The position numbers were made by a program, and so were the translations under genes. Positions 21,603 through 33,775 of a stretch of 64,000 nt of DNA are shown in pieces; positions within the stretch are counted from its first letter, which is position 1, and every line of letters begins with the position of its first letter. The stretch spans positions 14,269,589 to 14,333,588 of the forward strand of contig RSEF01000004.1 of the NCBI GenBank assembly GCA_003993805.1, written 5' to 3'. The stretch comes from Himantopus leucocephalus (Eukaryota > Chordata > Aves > Charadriiformes > Recurvirostridae). The notes beneath the pieces were generated by a model. The model made no database searches, had not been told where the DNA came from, and worked only from the letters and a program-made list of their open reading frames with translations.

Positions 21603-23577
21603 TATATCCTTGTTTTTTCTCATTTATAAGAGTTGTTAGCCGTTTGGAGATTTCCTACAGCTTTATTATACATATATATATTTATATATTTAGTCTCATT
21701 TGTGCCAAGTAAAACCAACACAATCATGTATTTTTAATCTCTACTGTATTACTAAACCAGTAAATTTAAATCTGTTGCTCGCATTCTTTCCAAAATCCAC
21801 TGGCCAGTGGAAGGCAAGGGGTCAGATATTGGTTAATGCAAACCAAAGCAGTTGCTAGAAAACCAGTGGAGTTGTGTTGCCTTGCACTGATCTAATCATC
21901 TGGCTGAAGATTTTGAAATCTAATTGGAGTTTGAAGTAAATCAGATTTGCAGATACTTAGCAGTAGCAGCCTGGTCCTGAAAGCCTAAAGCTGGAGAACT
22001 CTTCATGTCTTCAGCAACAGTTCCATGCATGAAAGCATGCAGGACCAAGCCCTACGTTCGTCGGTATTTCTTTCACATGCGGTTCAGTGCCGAGAGGTGC
22101 TAGAGGCATTACAACCACAAGTGGATTAAGGACATCCAGTGTTAGTGGAACCTAACTTACCAAGGAAAGAGCAAGCCTAATGCACTTTTTTAACTAGGCT
22201 TGTAATTATTTTTAAACCAACCATACGAGGGTGTGTTTCTATTTTCATAGCCTGTAATATTATGTCACAGAAAAATGACAGATCTATTGTGAGTAGCATA
22301 TATAAGTAATATTTTCTAACAAAGTGATGGATGTAATATTAATATACGTAATTGTTTTAAAAAGTAGAAAACATGTAAAATTACAAACAAAAACCCTGCT
22401 CAAGTATATAGCTTGCTTGCAATTACCATTTATGCTGTATGTATTTTTAACCAAGCTATAATACTGTGATGACGCTGTAAACTTACTTCTGTAGGCAAAA
22501 AATGTTCTATTTAAAAATGTCAAGATGAAGGATGTAAATGTTCTTAAAGTGCTATCAACTAAAAATATGAATTTTCACAGAATATTCTAAAGGATTCTGT
22601 TACATGCTACAGATATATTTTACAAACGTATTTATGGATCATACACACAAGTCTATGTGAGAACAAACAGTACTATTTTATTACAAAATAAATAAATGAA
22701 TAAATAAGCAGTGAATGTCCATGCCCAGAAGCCGGCAAATGTTTTTTTAAGGTATCCTGATCGATTCTATAAGTAATCTGAAAGATAGAGGACATAGTAC
22801 CTTACTGACAGAAGGTATGCACTCCCCCTCACTTCCCAGCCTCCCCCCGTACAGACCATGCTGCTGTTAGGGCAGGCAAAGATCTTCAGAATCAGTTGTG
22901 AAGGAAAAGGGAACAGCAACCTAGTTGCATAAAAACAATGCAAATGTAGTACTCGTAAGATTAACATATGTATTCACAAAATTAAAAAACATTTTTTAAG
23001 CACAGTGGCATTTAGAACACTAACTCTGTTGCAGGTAGTAACAATTTTCACATAGTGGCTAGGTAAGCTCTTACTGAGTGGGGAAAATAAAAAGTCATTC
23101 TCTGAAAAGTATATTGAATGGTAATAAAATTACAATTTGAAGAATGCAAGTATATTTCAAAATGCTTTAAAAATACATAGCTGGAAGCACTCCAGCTCTT
23201 GCTGGAGAATGCATGTATGATTCCGAATAACTGCCCTGAAAGCTACAATTCAGGTTTTTACTGAAGGAGAATCTGGGCGCTGTGTCACCTAACAATTTTG
23301 CAGGGGAACATGATCCCTTCCAGCAGCAAAACCTTGTACTCGGTGCCACCAGTTTAGAATTTTTGTCAAGCTCCTGGTACGAATAAATGGGTTCAGCTCC
23401 TCTTCTTGGAAGGTGATCAAACTGGCTACGGCAAAACAAACAACAAAAACCTGACTCTTGCCACACAAAAAAAAGCATGATGAGAGATGGATTTATGAAA
23501 AGGCAGTGGCCCCAAGGGGGCCTGAAGCATTTCAGTTTTAGTATAGAAAAAAAAGATTCAAGATTAACGTAAGGACT
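21603..23577. other. AT-rich intergenic sequence
   Basis: Nothing recognised apart from an AT dinucleotide-rich patch at 21668-21690 and a short AAAT-type tetranucleotide run at about 22685-22708. The latter contains AATAAA words that are not evidence of a transcript end. Confidence 0.45.
22685..22708. repeat. Short AAAT tetranucleotide run
   Basis: 'aaataaataaatgaataaat' is an imperfect tandem of AAAT/GAAT units about six copies long. Confidence 0.6.
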
Positions 23578-23685
23578 ACTGGACCAGTGGGACCTGGCTC
23601 TAGGCAACCTTGCTCAAGCAGAGGGTTGGACAAGATGACCTCCAGAGGTCCCTTCCCTTCCAACCTCCAGCATTCTGCGACTGCG
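23578..23685 (+). mobile_element. CR1 LINE fragment, 3' end, older type
   Basis: 'gacctggctctaggcaacct', then 'tgctcaagcagagggttgga', 'caagatgacctccagaggtc' and 'cattctgcgactg' form the last ~100 bp of a CR1 of a different, older-looking subfamily than the 537-836 copy. Its tail is diverged. Confidence 0.85.
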
Positions 23686-26570
23686 TATTTCACAAGCAGC
23701 TGGAAATCAGTATTCGAACGTGTTTATCTTTGTTCCCAGTTCATATCCAGGCAAGTTAATTGCACTAAAACTTCACTGCCATTCAAACATGTGCTAGTAG
23801 CCTACTGTGAACGAGATGGAAGTTTATCCTAGAAGAGAAACAAATACCAAGTCTCGTGGCCAACAGATGGTTAGGAACAAGACTAAGGAATCACTGAGCC
23901 TGGAAGCCAGGTTAAATTTTTTTACAGAGAAAACTAGGGCAAATGAAAGTGGAAATTTCTTTGCTGTACTCCACAGGAAACTGATTTCAATGATAATTTG
24001 AGGAATGTAAGTTTATCCAAAGGTGAGTTATAAAGTATAACATCACGAAACCGGTTATCAGCATACACATGATATAAAACAATGTATATAAGAAAAACCC
24101 TTCTGTATCTGTACAAAGTTCAGAGCAATAAACTCTTACTACATCACAAATCATTGAGAAGATTAAATAACGCCACTATGTGTAGCATGAAAGCTAGAAA
24201 GCAAAAGCTCCAAAGTACGTTTAATAGGCAGGTTGATAGGTTGATTTGTTTGAATACTACAGCTGCTTGCCATCTGAATCACCCTTAATCCACCTCACTC
24301 CTTTTACGCCCCAGCAAGCACAAACAAGGGAGCAGATGAATAAATATTTCTTGATCATAGTTTTAGAGTGTTTCTTTGGATCAGAAGAAAAATCTACTGC
24401 TGAGGAAGGGGGAGAAGCTCCTGTGAGGGGGGAAAAAGGAAGAGACATGATCTCCTTTTTTTTTATTTCCTGCGTCCTCCATGTCAGACTTTTTGGATCT
24501 CTAGTCTCAAACACTGCAGGATTATGAATTAAATTATTTAGAGACTCAGATCATTCATTCCGTTGTACATCCCTAATAGCTGCTACAAGAAAACAGAAGA
24601 CAAACACTCAGATCTCAGTCATTCTTGATAAAAAAAATGAAAGAACCGTAGCGAGCAGTAGGAAAACGCATGCAACAGACATAAGCAAAATATGCTTTGA
24701 TTCTTCAGAGGAGCTATGTGAACTGTCTTTGTAACATTTATGCAAACAAACAAGAACTGTGCAGCCACTGTGCTGTGCGAGTATGAATACTGCTTCACAG
24801 ACACATACTGTCAGATGCCTAACCCAAATAGCTCATAGTTCAATGTATTTACATAAAGGCTTGACAAGAGTTGCAAAGAAATATTTCCGGATTTCTAGAA
24901 AGCATCTATGTACTGAAAGCAAAAATATCAAAACGTCTTCTTTTACTTATAAAAATAACCAATCTATATTTAGAGTCCTGGAACTCACTGTGGTTTTTGT
25001 AAGGGCTGAAAGCTGTGTTCACTGGCAGTAACAACAAATTCATATTTTCAAAGGACTCAATTCCTGATCACCACTTCTGTATCTGACGGCCCTTACGAGA
25101 CTTCACATGGAACAATGGGCGTCCTTTGCCTGATGTTAAGCAGGTTGCTAGACACTTCGAAAGGCTCAAGAGAAACAGGGAGCATAGTCCAAAGCAAATA
25201 AGGAACAGAGATGAAGTATCTAAAAAGAAAAAGTTTGTAACATTGGAAGGTAGGAGATTTCAGGGACTTAAACACTTCTAAGGATTATAGAGTAATGGGA
25301 AGAGACAAGCAGCAGTTTATTCGTTACATATGGAGCTATGTAATCTGCAGTGACAATTCAGAAGTTAAAGCCAAGCTTAGGGGAATATGTTCGATGGATT
25401 ATTCAACCTGCTGTTTACAAGAAACCAGAATAAACTGCTGATGAAGCAGCAAGGAGAACTACCTTTGAACAACTTAGGGCTGCATTACGTTTTCACTTGG
25501 GGCTTGACCTACTCAGGATCAATACCCAGTGAAATCATTCAAGGTAGGTTTTTAGCACCAAAAGGCAGATACTCACTAACATAGGCAGGCCTGTCTACCT
25601 CTATATCCCAGCATTGCTTTTCAGGTTTTCCATTGATTTGTGGGAAGTGAGAACAAGAGGCTAAACAGCCCTCAAGCACTCTTACAAACAATATACAGTA
25701 TACAAAAGAAAATACCTACGTGGATATAAAAAACAAAACCAACTTCAGCAATACATATTCCGGTCTCAAAATGGGAAAATAAAATGCAACAGTAAGATTT
25801 AATCCTATTTTCTTCGCAACAAAAATTCAGTAAGAGTTCATAGATAAGCATATTCCTTCAAGATTTCCACAGCCTTCAGAGATCTAAATGCACAGAAGTC
25901 AGGAAACTGGAGACTAATGAGAGTCAGTAACTTTATGACTCACACAAGTCCAACGGCCAAAAAGTCGCTGCAAGAGTGATGCGATGAGCTCCTGCTGTCA
26001 GCAATCATCAGAAAGGTGGGCTGCATTTGTGCCCACAGATCAGCATACACCTTTCCAGGCTACAATGAAGATGATTTCATTGTCTAACCCACTGAGATCC
26101 CCAGCATAGAGCCATTTTATTTGGATGCGTACTGAATACCAATCTTTCACCCAGGTATCTTCTTTGACAGACACTGGCTTTGCCATCTTGAAAAAAAATC
26201 ACAGAAAATTACAACAAATTCCAAAGTATATTCAAAAAACAGTCAAAAATATTATTTGGCATCTTATTCCAATTTTAATCTATGTTGTTTTTTCTCTTCC
26301 TAGATACCAACCCTATACAGGTTCGATGATTAATTTATTATCATTTCTTGTCCTGTTGGCATCCTCAGTCTTGCCGATTAATTTCTGTTACAGTCTCATT
26401 ATTTCAGTTCTATAAATATCCCATTTCATTTTACTCCTTTCTATAGTTACTTTGCAACCTTCTTTTTCTCCTCCACCTGGGGCTCTCACTTTCAATTTAA
26501 CATGAGACAGTGGGGAAAGATTGAGCTGAAATCCAGTAATTACACCTCCCTGCCCCGAAAAACGGAATCA
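23686..26570. other. Intergenic, downstream of the minus-strand gene
   Basis: I see no exon or repeat. The last part borders the inferred 3' UTR of the C8orf48-like gene. Confidence 0.45.
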
Positions 26571-26576
26571 TTTATT
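26571..26576 (-). terminator. Possible polyadenylation signal of the C8orf48-like gene
   Basis: 'tttatt' on the plus strand is AATAAA on the minus strand, about 355 bp after the stop codon at 26930. That gives a 3' UTR of ordinary length. Another AATAAA on minus lies near 26330. In AT-rich DNA such hexamers are common, so the choice is tentative. Confidence 0.3.
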
Positions 26577-26929
26577 TTTCTTATGGATGGAAGCAGCTGT
26601 GAGCTGCTCTGAAATCCCACAAGCAATCCCACAAAAAACAATACTTATTACTTGTCAGATTAATAATAGAGAGTGTTGGCTTCCATAATGTGAAAAATAT
26701 ATATAGTTGGATTACAATATATTGCAACATTTGCATTTAGGAAGAATAAAGAGTTGAATCATGCGTGCTGGGCATATCTGGTTCCACCTGCAAGAATATT
26801 AAACCACCACCCAATTCATCACTGACAAAACAGGTTATATCCACAATCGTTGGCATTCAGTACGTGACTGCCCGCAGAAGACTATCCCAGTTTTTTATGT
26901 CCTTGACTTATATTTACTACTTTCAGGCC

Positions 26930-27028
26930 TTACATTTTCTGACCTTTCAGCCTTTGCCATAAGTTCCTGGGATCCTCTGATGGTTTGGGAAACCTTCCGA
27001 GTGCTTCTCCTATATGTGTAAGCACATC
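26930..27028 (-). CDS. C8orf48: C8orf48-like protein, last coding exon
   Basis: On the minus strand a strong acceptor ('tttctttttatttcag') precedes base 27028. The exon then encodes 32 residues in phase 0, starting 'DVLTHIGEALGRFPKPSEDP' and continuing 'RNLWQRLKGQKM', before TAA at 26932-26930. The GT that follows the Lys-Met codons (ATGTAAGG) resembles a donor, but the frame ends there in a stop, so I take it as the natural C-terminus. The Pro-Ser-Glu-Asp-Pro-Arg...Trp pattern is what I associate with the C-terminal end of C8orf48. It joins in phase 0 to the exon at 28319-28167 across an intron of 1138 bp. Confidence 0.65.
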   Translation of the reverse strand, partial: DVLTHIGEALGRFPKPSEDPRNLWQRLKGQKM

Positions 27029-28166
27029 CTGAAATAAAAAGAAAACATGACAATTACTTGGTTTTGTGTTCCTGCCATTCCTCATGTCCCGTATCACAGG
27101 CCTACCGTTGGCAGCTACATCCAGTCCCTCAAAAGCAAGTAGGTAGGCAGCGCTCAGCAGCACAGTTTTGCTGAATTTTTAAAGCACCCCATTTAAAAAC
27201 GTTGTTGAACAGTGTGGCCAGTTAGCTGCCTCATAAAGCAGGTTTCTTCCCTAAGGAGGGGAAGGAAAAGGCAGCTAGCCTTCTCAGGGAAGCCGGGAGA
27301 AAAACTAGAGGGAAAAAAAGTGAAGCCTCGCTTGAGACTAAAGTTCTCAACTCTTAGGTATGGAGTGAATGGGAGTCAAAAATCATGAGACTGGCATAAT
27401 TAGTAAAAAAGGAACATGTGTACAGTTCACAAATTCCCACCTTGCTCACAAATACAGAAAGATAGATCTTGGGGCTTTAGAGAGCACTTCAGAGAGCATT
27501 CATCGCTCAGAAACAACCTGCCTTCAGTTTGACTCCCTTTCAAAAAGTGAGAGAAGAGATTTTCTTCAGGAAGAGGATCACTCTGAGGAATGGGCACAGA
27601 AGACCCAAGGAATTCCGTAAGTTTCAGCTTCCATTGCCTACCACCTATTCCAGAGGTATTTCCTAACAATAAAGCTTGAATCTTTGTGACAGCAGACACA
27701 GACAGAAGACAGTTATTCCATGAAGAAATCTTCCAAGAGGCCTTATCCTCCAGAAGACGTTGCAGTGTCCTATTCTGAGACTGCTAGGCCAAAGGACGAG
27801 TAAGGAAGACCAGTAGAGGCACAGTTCCCTACTACCACATCATTTTGCCATTTACCGTTTTGTCTCGGACAGCCCATCAGAAAAAAAATTGTGGAGAAAT
27901 AATCAAGATATACCCAAAACAATTCTAGGACATCCTGGGAAAGACCTTCAGCTTATATAAATCCAGCAAGCTCAAATGACTTGATCAGGATGTTAGTCCC
28001 GAGCATTTTATTAATGACATGGAGCCACATTCTATTTTGACTTGCACCACATTCAGGTTGATCTGATCTCACTGCCATAAATCAGGAAGAAATCTGGCTT
28101 ACGGATTCTTTCATTACAGTATGTATAAAATGTACCACAACTTTTTTTTTAACAACATTTGCTTAC

Positions 28167-28319
28167 GTTGGAGTAAATCTGTTCTTCCAATTTCTCTTGG
28201 ATTAATGCACTTTCCATTCGAATCTTCGTCTGTCTGAGAAAGGTAATCTTGGCTAGCTCTCCTTTCTTCTTCTGACAGTCAGGGCACGCTGAAGATTCAT
28301 GGATTTGAGTTTGTGTCAC
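28167..28319 (-). CDS. C8orf48: C8orf48-like protein, penultimate coding exon
   Basis: Bounded by acceptor 'ctcatttttcag' (exon starts 28319) and donor GTAAGC (exon ends 28167). It is 153 bp, 51 codons, phase 0 at both ends. It contains a Cys-Pro-Asp-Cys pair followed by Lys-Lys-Lys ('ACPDCQKKKGELAK'), a possible half zinc site. Then comes a charged, helix-prone run ('TKIRMESALIQEKLEEQIYS') likely to form a coiled coil. The Cys pair followed by 'ELA..(T/S)FLRQ' is the feature that made me think of C8orf48. The other frames and strand are not open through the whole exon. Confidence 0.68.
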
Positions 28320-30114
28320 CTGAAAAATGAGACTTCGATGCAATGAGCAATGTCTGTCCTAGCAAGATGGCCACCCCATTAAGAACAACCAATAAAAATA
28401 CAGATATAAATACTGTCGTAGGACAAATATTTGCTTTTGTAGGCAGTTGTAAATTATTTCATAATCTTTGTCACAGTATCATCTCCATGAGCCCGTATGA
28501 GTGTCTTCACACTAAATATATTTGCTTTTCCCTGGGTATTACCCCTTCCAGCACTGATAACTTAGTTTCATTTCAAATTATCTACTTGTATCTCAGAACC
28601 ATAGCACTGATGTCTAATATGCTATTTCTTCTTGTAACAGGCAAAGCTTCCCTGACGTTTAAGGCTGCATGGACATTACTGAATTCTTCCTTAGAAACTA
28701 TAACGGTCAAAATAAAGGAAGTCACGTGATTGCTAAGCAACACATCGGTGACCAGCCAAAACCAACTGTGAGGATACAGTTATACCGGGAAAAAATTGGT
28801 TTCAATTAATATAACTCATTTGACCCTAGGTGGATGCTCAGTACAAATTACAATTTTGCCAATGTAAATATACATGTTTTGCTAGAGTTAAATATGTTTA
28901 GAGCACCACCAGCTGTTAGTTATTCCTGCTTAATGAGCACCTGATGTTCCAGGAAGCCAGTCTGTGCATGCTAACCAGTCTTCCACAACAGCAAATACAC
29001 TAATTCCGGAAGGCTCGATTAAGTTAAATTAACACATTTTACTCCACATTTCAAACACTTGATCATCACAACTGAGTAACAGCACCTATTAATAAGCAAT
29101 AATTCCACCATACATAACTGCCTGTCTGTAATGAGGCTACAGCAGCGTTCCTATGCTGGCAGTATACATAGGGCCTTAAATACGAACCGTAAAGGTTATG
29201 ATTATCTTTATAAATTCTAAGAGATAAATAAACTCTGAAGTTCAGATATCTATATGCAGCTCCAAGTCAGAATACAAACAAAATTATAAGGTTTTCTTTG
29301 TAAGATAAACAGTACTACTTATTAATTCCTATGTTAGTTTATCCACCATGAAATCTTAAGTGTATTTAGTAGCATTACACAAATCCCAGTATTTATGCAT
29401 TTATGAAGTATCAATAATTTTATCTGATTTAATTTACACAGATTCCATCTGGTTACATAAACACAGTAAGTTACTACAAAAGCAGTGGAATCAATCCTAG
29501 AAAGTCATGTCTCAAGTCCCTCCTTCTTCCTTGATTTCTCCTCTGCATAAAAACGTTATTATGTGGAGGTAAAGACAGAAGCAAGTAGACATAGCAGTCA
29601 AAGTTACTTTTCTTAGAAAATGTATTACCACACCATAAAACAGATAAAGAGGCAGTAAAAATCCTACAAAATTTGGATGGTGGGTTGGTTAACGTTAATA
29701 CAATAAAAGAAAGCAGATAATTTCAAAACAATTTAAACAAATAGGAAGCCTGAAATAATCATCATGCCAGAACTGACTTTAAAAGTAGTACTCCCTGCTC
29801 ACCTGGCACAGGCTTTGCAGAGGCATATGTTATCACTTTTACTATGCTATATGGCAATAAATTAAAGCCAGCAAATGCGATAGAGATAAAACAAAATAAA
29901 TGACTGCAATTCCTATTCAAAGCTCACTTTTTGTTTTATCAGAAATACTTTCCCAGATGAAGGCGTTCTGTACCAGTTTCAAAGTATAGACATTTGCCGA
30001 GGCCCAGATTTATGGCTAAAGGCATCTGTAGGCAATAGTCACCTCTCAAATCCACATAACCCCATATGCAAATCTATCTGCAAAAACAAAGCAAGAATGC
30101 AAGTATCACTGGCC

Positions 30115-30130
30115 AAAAAAAAAAAAAAAA
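30115..30130. repeat. A16 homopolymer
   Basis: Sixteen A in a row in the first half of the long intron of the C8orf48-like gene. There is no retroposon body next to it that I can recognise. Confidence 0.8.
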
Positions 30131-30784
30131 CCAGTCTTGAGACTCTGAGATGCCGAGCTAAAGGGAGGAGCTGTGTCAGAACGCTTATCCTATGGTGGGA
30201 CAAAACCACTGGGCTGGTGAAAAAGAAAAGCACTTTAAATTGTGTAAAGATGATACAGATGCTTCTTGATAAAGGAACTGATTTAACCAAGATTCTATTG
30301 GGCATGCTTTAATTCTTAATATTACCTAATGTCTAAGAAAGCTGGGAGCAGGGGGAAGGTTTTGCCTTTGGAATCTTTTAATACTGGAGTCACAAAGACT
30401 CCACAATCAAATAATATGCAGAATACTTCTATAAATAACAGGTGCAAACCTAACCAGAAAACAAGGCTTTTTCCTTCAGTTGATTCAGGGCTTATTGTGG
30501 ACTGCAATAACTGACCATCCCAAGCATCGCTCACTCACACAAATCATTATTTTATCACCAGACAATATTTTACGATGATTTGATTATTCACTAGCAACAA
30601 TTCTGCAGTAGCGCCTAACAAATAGATGGGAAATGTAAATCTTGAGATATCAAGCCAAAATCTCTTTCAGAGGCTTGAGCGTGGCATCAATAAGGTCTGC
30701 CTGACTTGACCCTCACAGCTTTTTTTTCCAGTGGTTCTCCCAAAAGCGTAGGCAAAATCTAAATTTTTTTCTTCGTTGCAGTAC

Positions 30785-31017
30785 CTGTTTAACAGTCTCT
30801 CTGATATTTTTCAGGCGGATTCTGTTAATTAGCTGATTAGGAACAATGCAGTTCAAATCACTTGTCTCCGTTTTCTTTGCTGTGAATCCACGCTGTAGCT
30901 TTCTTGACTTGCCACCATTTGCCTGCTTAGAGATCAGCTGCTGACGCATCTTACTTATCTTAATGGTGCAAAAAGACCGGAGAGCATCCACTTCTCCATC
31001 TAATAATTCAGTAATTT
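30785..31017 (-). CDS. C8orf48: C8orf48-like protein, upstream coding exon
   Basis: The acceptor ends at 31018 ('gatttatgcctgacag') and the donor GTACTG follows 30785. The exon is 233 bp: two bases completing a codon, then 77 codons, ending in phase 0. It encodes a basic, soluble segment with 'EVDALRSFCTIKISKMRQQL', a Lys/Arg-rich middle, and 'VPNQLINRIRLKNIRETVKQ' before the donor. The order 'aLR.FC.IKI' then 'vP.QL.NRI.LKNI..T.KQ' then the Cys-pair exon agrees with the C8orf48 family as I remember it. That protein is poorly characterised and I assign it no function. The three exons together give about 160 residues; the human protein is longer, so an N-terminal part is missing here. The exon at 33685-33584 could supply a start. 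No stop or frameshift interrupts the three exons, so the gene looks intact as far as it is visible. Identity rests on memory; the exon structure rests on the sequence. Confidence 0.65.
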
Positions 31018-33583
31018 CTGTCAGGCATAAATCAACAAAACAAAAGTGTCAATTACTGTATCAGGGAAAGAGAAGAATTACTGGTCTTATATCTGTGTGA
31101 CCTCATATTATCTATTTAATAAAAAACCAAGCCCTATGTCCAGCCCAGAGGCAATGACTGTAATAACAGCAGTGCAGAATTTAAAAAAAAATCTGGATAA
31201 CTGTAGGAACTTGAACAATAAATGCCTCTATAATAGTCTCCAAAGAGGGGAAGGGATAAGAACCCTAAAGAATTAGACTATGTAATGATATGGCACAAAT
31301 ACATTAGTACAGCAAGTACTTAAACACTATGACATTAAATACACTGAGTTCCAACGACTGCCTAATACAGATTTAGCTTCTTCCTACCTGAAACTGAAAC
31401 TTGCTAAAACAAAATGAATTAACATTTAAAGAGAGCTACTCATCTAGTAACTCTAAGGAGCAATTCATAAGACACTGAAAAATTAGAGGCAACGTCTATT
31501 GAAGTAACTCTGGAAAACATCTCAAATACATTCTACAACCTACAGTTAAGCTTTTTTTTTTGAGGAAATGTAATTGTATTAGAAAATACTTTCCTCTAAA
31601 GCTTCAACGACCATGTCCTAAATTCTTATATGACCTTGTTTAAATAATATCTTTCCTTTCATCTTCTCTTATCCTTCCCAGTGGCATGTAATAAATAAAA
31701 TCTGAGCGATGATACTTCAGATGGGCAGGTAAGGATGGATTTACAGCTTCATTCAATGCTTAGTGGGAGATTTTCCACAGGCTTAAACACAGCCAATCAA
31801 TACAGGCTAGCTGACGAGTAATTGTGTTACAATTTCAGAATTTCATGAGCATCAGCATATAATGATGGCCTTAAGAGATACCACTGTTTTCAACTATTGA
31901 AACAGAGGAGAATACCTTTCCACCTGTAGATAGATTACACAGATTTTGCTTTTATGCAACTACTGAAGCCCAACTAAACACTTCAATGTGTGTAATTAAA
32001 GGAGAAATGAGGAGGAGACAAAACATTACAGTAAGCATTACTACAAGTCTTGTGAATACCTTTGCATATAGCTAATAACGCTAACGCAGCATTCCCTTTT
32101 CAGGACTCCACTCTGAACACCAAAAAATGTCATATATATACATTAGAAGAAACACNCGAACGCCAAAAAATGTCATATATATACATTAGAAGAAACACTA
32201 GCAAAGCGAAGAGTAATTTTTTAACTCGACTTCAATTGCAAAAAGTTACTTGTTTAATATTAATTCACGTTTAACNTGAACACCAAAAAATGTCATATAT
32301 ATACATTAGAAGAAACACCAGCAAAGCGAAGAGTAATTTTTTAACTCGACTGCACAATCAATTGCAAAAAGTTACTTGTTTAATATTAATTCACGTTTAA
32401 CAGTAAATAAGCTCAGAAAGAGTAGAAATTATCAAGGATCAAGGACTATAATTTTACTGAAACAAGAACAAAAATTATGAGAAAAGTCAGCACACAGTGT
32501 ATTCTGAAAAGTTAGTCTTTTAACTGCACAGTGACTATTTACACTTTCAGATTTTCTTCTACGTATACAAGGTTCACCTGTCCTTCAGCTGAAAGAAGAG
32601 AGATGCATACAAGAGGATCTATGCACTTGCTTTGGTGGTTGGTTTTATTTCTTGCGTCTTTCATGTATTCCCTCCTTTCCGTCTTTGAACTAGACATGCT
32701 CGAACGCTCAATCTCCATTTGTGGTGGCAGACTTAAATGTCACTGCGTGTCAGTCTACAGAGAAGCCCTGCCAGTGCCAATTATTGTTCCAGAAGGACAT
32801 TTTGCTGATGCTTGGTTGCCCCAAATCCTGCATTCGCACACCCGCTTCGTCGGAGAGGAATAAGGCAGGAACAGGTGACAAGAAGAGCAAAACCAGACAC
32901 CAGAAGAGACATCAAGTCAGAGCCACGTATAACACATCGGTAAGGTCACAAAGCACAAAATAGTTAGAAAGGAAAGCACACCAAACTGGACAAAGAAGCT
33001 GCTCTGATTGCAGAAGCACTCCGTGTGTACTAACGGAGATAAGCTAATCTCCATGTTTACATTCTAAACCATGCTGTGTGGTTTATAACTAAGTGACCTA
33101 CATAGATTTTGCTTTCCGTATGCAACTACATCTTTAGGTATGACATTTTAAACCTATAGGAGCGGAGGGACAAAAAGAAAGAAAATCTTTATTGAGTTTC
33201 CATTTCCTTTGATACCTAACTTTGATTTAATAGGAAAATAGGCAAGCATTTTGTTATTATTATGCTCTACTAATATGCTATTTTAAGCAGAAGAAATGTA
33301 CAACGGACAAAGGAGAGATAATTGTGAGACACGCTAACTGATAACTACTCTTCAGAAAGATTTTAACTCTGCATCTCAAGATAACATTTTCATCATTATC
33401 TGCATTTGTACACTTGAGAGCAGCAGTTCAGATTAACGCGCTGACAGCCTGAACAGCAAACATAGTGTTTGAAAGATTTGTGCAGATAACACAGAACTGA
33501 TAGAAACAGTCTGAAATATCAGTCTATTTACTACAAATATGAATTTAAAGCAAGTAAAGTTCCTCCAGCATGGTGACGGATAC
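31018..33583. other. Intron or upstream sequence of the C8orf48-like gene
   Basis: Holds no exon that fits the phase-1 entry of the exon at 31017, apart from the candidate at 33584. It contains the duplicated single-N joints at 32113-32401. The plus-strand open frames at 32531-32963 (one with a hydrophobic stretch, 'LLWWLVLFLASFMYSLL') are unsupported. Confidence 0.4.
32113..32401. repeat. Three partial copies of one segment joined by single N
   Basis: The segment starting 'caccaaaaaatgtcatatat' appears at about 32113-32155 (cut short), 32157-32275 and 32277-32401, separated by single N at 32156 and 32276. Copies 2 and 3 are nearly identical but differ by a 6-7 base indel ('actgcacaatcaattgc' against 'acttcaattgc'). 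Single N exactly at the joints points to contig ends or haplotypes placed side by side without merging, so true copy number is probably one. Confidence 0.8.
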
Positions 33584-33685
33584 CTGCAGTTTCCACCAAC
33601 ATTAGTGAGATGAGACAACAGTAAGACCCTTGCAGAATCCATGTCTTTCGGAAGAAATTCATTCTTTACCAGTTCCATAATGGCA
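33584..33685 (-). CDS. Candidate 5' exon of the C8orf48-like gene
   Basis: Acceptor 'cttctttag' (AG at 33687-33686) and donor GTATCC bound 102 bp. In the frame that feeds phase 1 into the exon at 31017, a stop (TAA) is followed two codons later by an ATG with A at -3. Reading then stays open through the splice, adding 26 residues that begin Met-Asn-Phe-Phe-Arg. A second frame is open across the whole exon (phase 2 in and out) and reads 'MELVKNEFLPKDMDSA'; that one does not fit the 31017 exon. The exon is probably either the start-codon exon of the C8orf48-like gene or a chance pseudo-exon. The CR1 3' end begins at 33696, only about 9 bp outside the acceptor. Confidence 0.35.
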
Positions 33686-33695
33686 CTAAAGAAGT

Positions 33696-33775
33696 ATCAT
33701 AGAATGGTTTAGGTTGGAAGGGATCTCAAAGATCATTGAGTTCCAATCCCCTGCCCTGGGCAGGGACACCTCCCA
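33696..33775 (-). mobile_element. CR1 LINE, 3' end, cut by an assembly gap
   Basis: 'atcatagaatggtttaggtt', 'ggaagggatctcaaagatca' and 'cagggacacctccca' are the reverse complement of the CR1 3' terminus. The element continues into the gap and its 5' limit is unknown. Its terminus lies next to a splice acceptor on the same strand. Confidence 0.9.

Noticed and set aside
22685..22708. Clustered AATAAA words as polyA signals
   Set aside because: They are units of a short AAAT tandem repeat with no gene leading into them.
32531..32963. Two overlapping plus ORFs, one with a hydrophobic stretch like a signal anchor
   Set aside because: No splice or polyA support, frames overlap, and a single hydrophobic run is weak evidence.
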